A program made the position numbers and the translations under genes. Positions 1 through 4,070 of a stretch of 6,284 nt of DNA are shown piece by piece (the first letter of the stretch is position 1; every line of letters begins with the position of its first letter). The DNA comes from a bacterium (Candidatus Torokbacteria) CG_4_10_14_0_2_um_filter_35_8 (GTDB lineage: Bacteria > Patescibacteriota > GCA-2792135). The stretch is from the NCBI GenBank assembly GCA_002792135.1, contig PFNU01000116.1, positions 1 to 6,284 on the forward strand, given 5' to 3'. Below the pieces are notes generated by a model. It saw only the letters and a list, made by a program, of their open reading frames with translations, did no database searches and was not told the origin of the DNA.

Positions 1-321
1 CATGCTCATACAAGGAATATATATGGCGGGATACAAGCAAATCCCAAGTCGCGTTTCTTAAAAGAGATTCCAGAGGATTTAGTGCAGGATGTTGGTTGTA
101 TAGGTGGTAATGGTAGTAATAGTAGAGACGCGATTAATCGCGTCTCTAAGAATGAGAAAAACCCTAAACCTAGTTTCAAAGATGGAGACAAAGTTTCTCA
201 CCCGTCTTTTGGAGAAGGTATTATTATAAATGTAGAGGATGATATTGCAATGGTGGCGTTTTCAGGAAAAGGAGTTAAGAAAATGTCACTGGATATTGCG
301 CCTTTGAAGAAAATAAAATAA
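1..321 (+). CDS. uvrD: UvrD/PcrA-type DNA helicase, C-terminal end (5' partial)
   Basis: The reading frame is open from base 1 and ends at TAA 319-321, giving the last 106 residues of a superfamily 1A 3'-5' DNA helicase; the catalytic core lies outside the window. Residues 5-27 (RNIYGG then NPKSRFLKEIPEDL) match the end of the UvrD/PcrA helicase core, which normally reads R..YG, PSRFL.EIP. Residues 28-60 form a polar Gly/Asn/Ser/Lys linker. Residues 61-106 (DGDKVSHPSFGEGII to the terminal APLKKIK) match the small C-terminal domain that in PcrA binds RNA polymerase; the GDKV.H..FG.G and APL.K signatures are visible. The family acts in nucleotide excision repair, conflict resolution and plasmid replication. 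The linker contains a palindromic element encoding SRDAINRVSK (residues 41-50). An internal GTG at 82 is not a credible start because homology extends upstream of it. The family call is secure; whether the protein is closer to UvrD or PcrA cannot be decided from this tail. Confidence 0.93.
   Translation, partial: HAHTRNIYGGIQANPKSRFLKEIPEDLVQDVGCIGGNGSNSRDAINRVSKNEKNPKPSFKDGDKVSHPSFGEGIIINVEDDIAMVAFSGKGVKKMSLDIAPLKKIK
122..149. repeat. 28-bp palindromic element inside the helicase gene
   Basis: Bases 123-148 are a perfect 26-bp palindrome with half-site TAGAGACGCGATT. The pattern would extend to 28 bp (GTAG...CTAC) but for a single base, A instead of C at 149. It is in frame and encodes SRDAINRVSK in the linker before the C-terminal domain, where an insertion would be tolerated. 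It is far more GC-rich than the surrounding sequence. From memory, not from a search, near-identical palindromes and the peptide RDAINRVS recur in cyanobacterial and some CPR sequences. Confidence 0.9.
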
Positions 322-328
322 GAACATT

Positions 329-373
329 GAATTGTCTTGGACTCTAGGTCTGTAAATATCCAATTAACAATTT
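329..373 (+). repeat. Imperfect inverted repeat after the helicase gene, possible weak terminator
   Basis: GAATTGT (329-335) can pair with ACAATTT (367-373, one G-T pair), and TTGGA (337-341) pairs with TCCAA (359-363) further in. The stem begins 8 bases after the helicase stop and runs into a T-rich TTTCTT. It could end helicase transcription, but it is AT-rich, interrupted and lacks a clean T-tract. It may equally be one of the short spacer repeats seen elsewhere in the window. Confidence 0.3.
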
Positions 374-375
374 CT

Positions 376-414
376 TCAGCCGCAGCTGATCCGCCGAAGC
401 ATAGCGAAGGCGGA
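376..414. repeat. Two adjacent GC-rich hairpins in the helicase/DUF348 spacer
   Basis: The first hairpin is TCAGC (376-380) pairing with GCTGA (385-389) around a 4-base loop. The second is TCCGCC (390-395) pairing with GGCGGA (409-414) around a 13-base loop that itself holds a small AGC/GCG half-palindrome. Neither is followed by a T-tract, so they do not look like standard rho-independent terminators. The GC content contrasts sharply with the AT-rich flanks, which suggests a dispersed hairpin repeat rather than ordinary spacer. Confidence 0.6.
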
Positions 415-425
415 AATCAAATTCC

Positions 426-450
426 AATGTCCAAAGACAAAATGTCCAAA
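426..450 (+). repeat. Direct repeat of AATGTCCAAA
   Basis: Two exact copies of AATGTCCAAA lie at 426-435 and 441-450, one 15-bp period apart. Related short A/C-rich words (CCAAAT, CCAATT, CCCAATGTC) occur in the other spacers at about 1600-1660 and 6240-6270, which suggests one class of degenerate spacer repeat. Confidence 0.6.
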
Positions 451-486
451 AATAACATTATTTTAGTATAAATATTAGGTAGAGAT

Positions 487-505
487 GTAGAATTTTGCGC
501 TCTAC
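487..505. repeat. Shortened GTAG...CTAC palindromic element
   Basis: The sequence runs from GTAG (487-490) to CTAC (502-505). ATGTAGA (485-491) pairs exactly with TCTACAT (501-507) around the loop ATTTTGCGC. The right side, TTTTGCG then CTCTAC, looks like the right half of a 28-bp palindrome of the kind at 122-149, with most of the left half missing. Reading it as an internally deleted member of that family is inference. Confidence 0.5.
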
Positions 506-526
506 ATATAATTTTGTATGTTTACC

Positions 527-554
527 GCGAGAACGCGCCATGGCACGTTCCTAC
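527..554. repeat. 28-bp palindromic element, left half degraded
   Basis: GAACGCGCCA (531-540) faces TGGCACGTTC (541-550). All ten pairs form except that one (536 with 545) is C-A. The right arm continues as CTAC (551-554), while the matching left arm (527-530, GCGA) has diverged. Length, centre and right border match the elements at 122-149 and 3941-3968. It ends 17 bases before the extended -10 box of the next gene, so it sits where a -35 region or an operator could lie. Confidence 0.65.
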
Positions 555-571
555 GATTATTTTTAAAAACC

Positions 572-580
572 TGTTATAAT
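572..580 (+). promoter_or_regulatory. Extended -10 promoter for the DUF348-G5 gene
   Basis: TGTTATAAT contains a perfect TATAAT (575-580) preceded by TG with one spacing base, the classic extended -10. No convincing -35 (near 552-557, TACGAT) is present, as is common with extended -10 promoters. Transcription would start near 586-588 and give a leader of only about 23 bases. A weaker TATAAA at 467-472 could start a longer leader that includes the hairpins at 487-554. Confidence 0.65.
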
Positions 581-609
581 ATAGGAAATCTGGAAATTTT
601 CTGTTCTCT

Positions 610-1566
610 ATGGATATTTTGAAAAATCAGAGATTTATTTTCGTCGTTTTCTTTATTGTTTTTCTCTTTGGGGGAATTTTTTTATTTGTTTGGAATAGAG
701 AAAGGGTTCTAAATGCCCAGAAAAAGCCTGTAGAGATTACAATTTTTGATAATGGTTTAGAGATGAATTTTCAGACCTCAGAGGAAACTGTAGAAGATTG
801 TGTTAGTTCTGTGGATTTAAATTTAAAAAACGAAGACAAAATATTTCCTTCTCTTGATGAAGAAGTAAGGCCGGGATTACAGATTTTTATAAAAAGAGCA
901 AGAGAAGTTACAGTATCTTATGATAATAAGAAAGAGGCTTTTTATTCGATAAGCGATGATGTTTTAGATCTACTTTCTGAACAAGATATAAGCCTTGCAC
1001 CTTTGGATAAAGTTATTCCATCTAAAAACACGCCATTATACAATGGGCTTAAAGTTACTATCACAAGAGTAAAAGAAGCTGAGATTAAAGAAAAAAAAGA
1101 GATTTCTTTTAAAACTGTTCATGAAAATGATTCTAGTATGTTACGAGGGAAAACTAAAGTTGTTCAGAATGGTATAAAAGGCTCAGGAGAGTTGGTTTAC
1201 AAGATTACTTATGAAAACGGTAAAGAGGTAAAAAGAGTTTTAGTTTCTAATAGTATTAAAAAGAGACCCCAGGATAAGATTATAAAAAAAGGCACTAAGC
1301 TTTTGATTGGTAAGGTGCTGAAAGGGGAAGCGAGTTGGTATTGTAGAGGTTGCGGGATGATTGCTGCATCAAGAGATTTTGCTCCCGGAACTACTCTTAG
1401 AGTATCTAATCTTGCAAATAGCAAGAGCGTTTTTGTTAGAGTTTCTAGCTTCGGACCAGCGTATCGGTCAAGAATTCTTGATTTGAGTTATGAAGCCTTT
1501 GCGAAAATTGGGTCGCCGTATGAGGATGGGGTGATTAGTGTGAGGGTGGAGCAGATATTAAATTAA
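610..1566 (+). CDS. Membrane-anchored DUF348-G5 protein with RlpA-like barrel, cell-wall associated
   Basis: This 318-residue protein begins with a membrane segment (about residues 8-28) followed by a positively charged stretch, so most of it should lie outside the membrane. Two DUF348 (YabE-type) domains follow at about 40-96 and 98-155, each with a PGLQI or NGLKV end. A G5 domain covers about 157-229 (ISFKTVHENDSSMLRGKTKVVQNG, KITYENGKEV). A double-psi barrel of RlpA/3D type covers 238-315 (GEASWY, PGTTLRVSNLANSKSV, RILDLSYEAFAKIG). Such proteins act on or bind peptidoglycan; Bacillus YabE and Rpf-like proteins share the DUF348-G5 layout. The barrel lacks the usual RlpA catalytic pair: the His of TAAHR is Ser254 and the Asp of NDRGP is Ser280. 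It has a CRGC pair (C245, C248). The start is ATG with no Shine-Dalgarno, 30 bases after an extended -10. Family assignment is firm; enzymatic activity is uncertain. Confidence 0.88.
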   Translation: MDILKNQRFIFVVFFIVFLFGGIFLFVWNRERVLNAQKKPVEITIFDNGLEMNFQTSEETVEDCVSSVDLNLKNEDKIFPSLDEEVRPGLQIFIKRAREVTVSYDNKKEAFYSISDDVLDLLSEQDISLAPLDKVIPSKNTPLYNGLKVTITRVKEAEIKEKKEISFKTVHENDSSMLRGKTKVVQNGIKGSGELVYKITYENGKEVKRVLVSNSIKKRPQDKIIKKGTKLLIGKVLKGEASWYCRGCGMIAASRDFAPGTTLRVSNLANSKSVFVRVSSFGPAYRSRILDLSYEAFAKIGSPYEDGVISVRVEQILN

Positions 1567-1600
1567 GAATCGAGGCTAAGAATCATAAGCCAAGATCTTT

Positions 1601-1747
1601 AAATCCCAAATTTCAAATCACAAATATTAAACAAATTCTAAATTCCAATTTCTTAAATTCAAAACTAATTGTTTAGAACGTTAGGATTTTGGTAATTGGT
1701 GCTTGTTTGAAATTTGGTGCTTGGGACGTAGTACGCCTTGGTGCTTG
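1601..1747. repeat. Spacer with inverted repeat and three copies of TTGGTGCTTG
   Basis: CCAAATTTCAAA (1606-1617) and TTTGAAATTTGG (1706-1717) are a perfect 12-bp inverted pair 88 bases apart. TTGGTGCTTG occurs exactly at 1696-1705, 1714-1723 and 1738-1747. Between them lies AT-rich sequence built of similar words (AAATTC, CAAAT). The third copy overlaps potential start codons upstream of rsmA, which argues that these codons belong to the repeat and not to the protein. No clear promoter is visible here, so rsmA may be read from the upstream gene. Confidence 0.7.
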
Positions 1748-1764
1748 AGATTTTTACTACTTAT

Positions 1765-2601
1765 ATGAGTCTTTGTTCCCCAAAAAAAGTTAAAGAACTT
1801 CTTCAGAAGTATGGTTTAAGTCCAAATAGAAATCTTGGGCAGAATTTTTTGATTGATGGAAATGTTTTAGAGAAGATTATTAAAGCGTGTGAAATTCAAG
1901 AGGATGATGTTATTTTGGAAGTTGGTGCAGGGCTTGGAACTTTAACTCAAGAGTTAGTGAAGAAAGCTAGGAAAGTTTTAGCAGTGGAAGTTGATAAAGG
2001 ACTTTTTAGAATCTTGAAAGAAAATTTAAAAAACCTTAAGAATGTCGAAGTTATTAATGAAGATATTTTAGATTTTCAGATAGAAAAATACATTAAAGAA
2101 AATTATCGGATTATTGCAAATCTTCCTTATCAAATAAGCTCTCCTTTTTTAGAGAAGTTTTTGTTGTCTAACCGAAGAGGAGGTGATGTCACCTTGCCCT
2201 CACGACTTGATCTTCTTGTGCAAAAAGAGTTTGCCGAAAGATTATATGCAAAGCCTCCAAGGATGAACAAACTTGCGGTTTTTGTGCAGTTCTTTACTGA
2301 TCCAAAAATTGTTTTTCAGGTATCACCTAATTCATTTTATCCTACCTCAGAAGTTTGGTCTTCATTTATAAAAATGGAGTTTAAAAAAAGACCCATGGTC
2401 TCTGAAAAGGATTTTCTTCTGATTGTGAAGATGGGTTTTTCAAACCCCAGAAAGCAGATAGGGAATAATTTGAGTGGAGGATTGCAGATAGAAAAAGATA
2501 TTGTGAGGAAAAAGTTAAAGGAAATAAAGATTGATTTTCGAAGGAGAGCAGAGAGTTTGAGTATGGGTGAGTGGGTACGGTTGTATAATGTTTTTAAATA
2601 A
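1765..2601 (+). CDS. rsmA: 16S rRNA (adenine1518-N6/adenine1519-N6)-dimethyltransferase RsmA
   Basis: RsmA (KsgA) dimethylates two adjacent adenines in the helix 45 loop of 16S rRNA, a late small-subunit maturation step, using S-adenosylmethionine. The 278-residue protein has the expected motifs: GQNFLID (25-31), SAM motif EVGAGLG (52-58), acidic EVD (75-77), NEDIL (98-102), catalytic NLPY (119-122), QKEFAERL (153-160), and the C-terminal FSNPRKQIGNNL (225-236) and RRAESLS (260-266). The ATG at 1765 is chosen because the protein then begins like its relatives. TTG 1738 and GTG 1741 would add residues encoded by a spacer repeat. There is no Shine-Dalgarno. The stretch from NLPY to QKE is six residues longer than in E. 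coli or Bacillus, and the extra SNRRGGDVTLPSR is encoded by a palindromic sequence. In FYPTSEVWSSF the usual VDS reads VWS. Its neighbour, a DUF348-G5 protein, recalls the Bacillus yabE-rnmV-ksgA order. Confidence 0.96.
   Translation: MSLCSPKKVKELLQKYGLSPNRNLGQNFLIDGNVLEKIIKACEIQEDDVILEVGAGLGTLTQELVKKARKVLAVEVDKGLFRILKENLKNLKNVEVINEDILDFQIEKYIKENYRIIANLPYQISSPFLEKFLLSNRRGGDVTLPSRLDLLVQKEFAERLYAKPPRMNKLAVFVQFFTDPKIVFQVSPNSFYPTSEVWSSFIKMEFKKRPMVSEKDFLLIVKMGFSNPRKQIGNNLSGGLQIEKDIVRKKLKEIKIDFRRRAESLSMGEWVRLYNVFK
2177..2201. repeat. Imperfect palindrome within rsmA
   Basis: AGGTGA (2181-2186) pairs with TCACCT (2189-2194) around two bases. Further out, GAGG (2177-2180) pairs with CCTC (2198-2201) across a 3-base bulge, and AAG (2175-2177) can face CTT (2206-2208). 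The sequence encodes RRGGDVTLPSRL (residues 137-148), which coincides with the part of RsmA that is longer than in well-known homologues. Its borders do not match the GTAG/CTAC family, so it may be another element type or chance. Confidence 0.45.
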
Positions 2602-2640
2602 ATGTGAAGGCGCGATATACCGACATCTCGTCTTTATTTA
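2595..2640. terminator. Possible bidirectional terminator between convergent genes
   Basis: TAAATAAA (2595-2602) and TTTATTTA (2633-2640) are exact inverted repeats spanning both stop codons (2599-2601 plus strand, 2638-2640 minus strand). An inner imperfect stem pairs CGCGATAT (2611-2618) with ACATCTCG (2623-2630). Symmetry, A/T flanks and placement in the 36-base gap between converging genes suit a terminator working in both directions. The inner stem has two mismatches, so strength is doubtful. Confidence 0.45.
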
Positions 2641-3855
2641 TATTATTTTCTTCCTAACCACATCATAAACATCAGAAACTTTTATCGATCTTAAGCATTT
2701 ATTATCTCTACAGGAGGTTTTTTTATAATTAAATGCAGATACACAAGGACTACATGCGAAATTAGAATACATAATAGTTGTATTTTCTCCAAGAGGTGCA
2801 TATAACTTAGGGGTTTCTGGACCAAAAAATACCACCTGATGAACATTTGCCATTGATGCAAAATGTGCTGGTCCGCTGTCATTTGTGATAAGGAGGTCTG
2901 AAATGTTATAGAGATCCACTAATTCTTTTATAGATTTTGTTTTTCCGGCGAAATTAATACATCTTTTATTATTTTTAATATAATCACATATTTTTTTAGC
3001 TGAATACTTATCTGATTGCGCTCCAATTACTATAGTAATAGTATGCTTTTGTTTTAAGACCAATTTGATTAGCCTACAATAATTTTCGATAGGCCATTTT
3101 CTTATTGGGAGGAATTTGCTGGCGTTAGGATTTATAAGGATGATTTTATTCTTTTTTGTGATGTTTGGATTCATGGACTTTAATTTTTTAAATATTATTT
3201 CTTTATCTTTTCTAGAAGACTTTATTACCTTTCTTTTAATTTCGTTATCGGGAACACTTTTTTTAAGCAGAGGATAATCACTGTCGTTATGGATAGAATC
3301 TACAAGGGCAATAAAATTTTTACTCATGTGGAGATATGAATTGTAGATGACTTTTCTGTTTATCAAATTTCCACGGTATAGCCCTTCTGTGTGGAATTTG
3401 TAATAGCCTACTTTTGTTTTTGCTCCACTTAAGTAAGATAATATAGCTGTAAAACGAGAAAAGAGTTCTAGGTCTAAAACAGCATCTAATTTTAATTTTC
3501 TTATTTTAAATATTACTCTCATAGTATCTTTTAGTAAGCTGAATATTGAATCAGATCTAATCGTTAAGACCCTTTCTTTTGAAATTATATCTAGAATTTC
3601 GACACTTTCTTTATTTTTTTTAAATATAAGAAAATATGTTTTTGCTTTAGGAAATTTCTGCTGAAGTTTTTTGATCGCAGAGTAAGAAAGAATAGCACTT
3701 CCCATTTCTGAGAGTTCAATAAATAACACCTTTTTCGGCGATTTTATCTTCTTTTCTCTTTTAAATATTTTAATGAAAGAATCAATTATTGTTAAAAGAA
3801 AACACAAAGGTGTTCCTATGTATTTGTCGAGATATCTTGCTAAGCCGGGGTTCAT
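2638..3855 (-). CDS. Glycosyltransferase family 9 (heptosyltransferase-like) protein
   Basis: This 405-residue protein belongs to GT9, the ADP-heptose:LPS heptosyltransferase family, with two Rossmann domains of GT-B type. The N-terminal domain contains VLFIELSEMGSAIL (43-56), where heptosyltransferases have the acceptor-side R..GDxxL motif. The C-terminal domain has INPNAS (241-246), KWP (253-255), NFAGKT (301-306), the donor-binding TNDSGPAH (324-331) and FFGPETP (343-349). A four-cysteine cluster follows (C368-S-P-C371, C382, C387), a known feature of one GT9 subgroup and possibly metal-binding. The N-terminal LDKYIGTPLCFLLTII is a short hydrophobic, probably membrane-associated helix. The likely role is sugar transfer onto a surface glycan at the inner face of the membrane; donor and acceptor cannot be read from the sequence. 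The gene converges on rsmA and diverges from the DUF2079 gene. Its start has no Shine-Dalgarno. Confidence 0.88.
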   Translation of the reverse strand: MNPGLARYLDKYIGTPLCFLLTIIDSFIKIFKREKKIKSPKKVLFIELSEMGSAILSYSAIKKLQQKFPKAKTYFLIFKKNKESVEILDIISKERVLTIRSDSIFSLLKDTMRVIFKIRKLKLDAVLDLELFSRFTAILSYLSGAKTKVGYYKFHTEGLYRGNLINRKVIYNSYLHMSKNFIALVDSIHNDSDYPLLKKSVPDNEIKRKVIKSSRKDKEIIFKKLKSMNPNITKKNKIILINPNASKFLPIRKWPIENYCRLIKLVLKQKHTITIVIGAQSDKYSAKKICDYIKNNKRCINFAGKTKSIKELVDLYNISDLLITNDSGPAHFASMANVHQVVFFGPETPKLYAPLGENTTIMYSNFACSPCVSAFNYKKTSCRDNKCLRSIKVSDVYDVVRKKII

Positions 3856-3865
3856 GATTTAGAAA

Positions 3866-3889
3866 TTAGGAGGTTAGGAAATTAGGACT
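3866..3889. repeat. 8-bp tandem repeat, three units
   Basis: Three consecutive 8-base units begin with TTAGG: TTAGGAGG, TTAGGAAA and TTAGGACT. They lie 10 bases upstream of the glycosyltransferase start, so they would form part of its leader or promoter region. No good -10/-35 pair is visible on the minus strand; TATAGT (3892-3887) is a weak -10 candidate. Confidence 0.6.
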
Positions 3890-3940
3890 ATAAGGATATT
3901 GGGAGTTAGATGGAGTACAAAAAGAGGTTGCCTGATGCGC

Positions 3941-3968
3941 TAGAGTGAGAGCACGGGCTCTCGTCTAC
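3941..3968. repeat. 28-bp palindromic element in the divergent spacer
   Basis: GAGAGC (3947-3952) pairs with GCTCTC (3957-3962) around ACGG, and the pairing extends outward with G-T pairs. The right arm ends CTCGTCTAC, and the left arm begins TAGAG. A perfect ancestor with half-site GTAGACGAGAGCCC would give the right half exactly, with the left half having drifted. Size, centre and the CTAC border match the elements at 122-149 and 527-554. Confidence 0.6.
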
Positions 3969-3988
3969 CCGTTCGGTGGTGTATCTAG

Positions 3989-4008
3989 AATTCATAATTC
4001 ATAATTCA
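3989..4008. repeat. 7-bp tandem repeat AATTCAT
   Basis: Two full copies of AATTCAT and a third lacking its last base run head to tail (3989-3995, 3996-4002, 4003-4008). The same word recurs once at 6221-6227, after the DUF2079 gene. It lies just upstream of the DUF2079 promoter. Confidence 0.7.
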
Positions 4009-4035
4009 AGTCCATTCGCGTTACTACTAGAAATA

Positions 4036-4044
4036 TGGTAAAAT
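4036..4044 (+). promoter_or_regulatory. Extended -10 promoter for the DUF2079 gene
   Basis: TGGTAAAAT has TG, one spacing base and TAAAAT (4039-4044), an extended -10 one base from consensus. The -35 position (around 4016-4021) shows nothing convincing. Transcription would begin near 4051, leaving a leader of about 20 bases without a Shine-Dalgarno before the GTG start. The layout matches the promoter at 572-580. Confidence 0.55.
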
Positions 4045-4070
4045 TTTCTTAAAGTCTAAAAACCTATACT

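Noticed and set aside
6..191. Minus-strand open frame antisense to the helicase end (contains ETRLIASL)
   Set aside because: It overlaps a well-supported gene; the RLIAS motif is simply the reverse reading of the palindrome at 122-149.
82..321. A separate small protein starting at GTG 82
   Set aside because: The frame is open upstream to base 1 and encodes helicase motifs, so this is only the tail of a longer gene.
426..450. A CRISPR-like array
   Set aside because: There are only two 10-bp copies with a 5-bp gap, too short and too few for repeats and spacers, and no cas genes are present.
1209..1424. Minus-strand open frame inside the DUF348-G5 gene
   Set aside because: It is antisense to the G5/barrel coding region, with no recognisable domain or start signals.
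1738..1764. Upstream TTG/GTG starts for rsmA
   Set aside because: These codons lie in the third copy of a spacer repeat, and homologues align from the ATG at 1765.
2691..2882. Minus-strand alternate-frame open frame inside the glycosyltransferase gene
   Set aside because: It is out of frame with strong GT9 motifs (TNDSGPAH, CSPC) and resembles no protein family.
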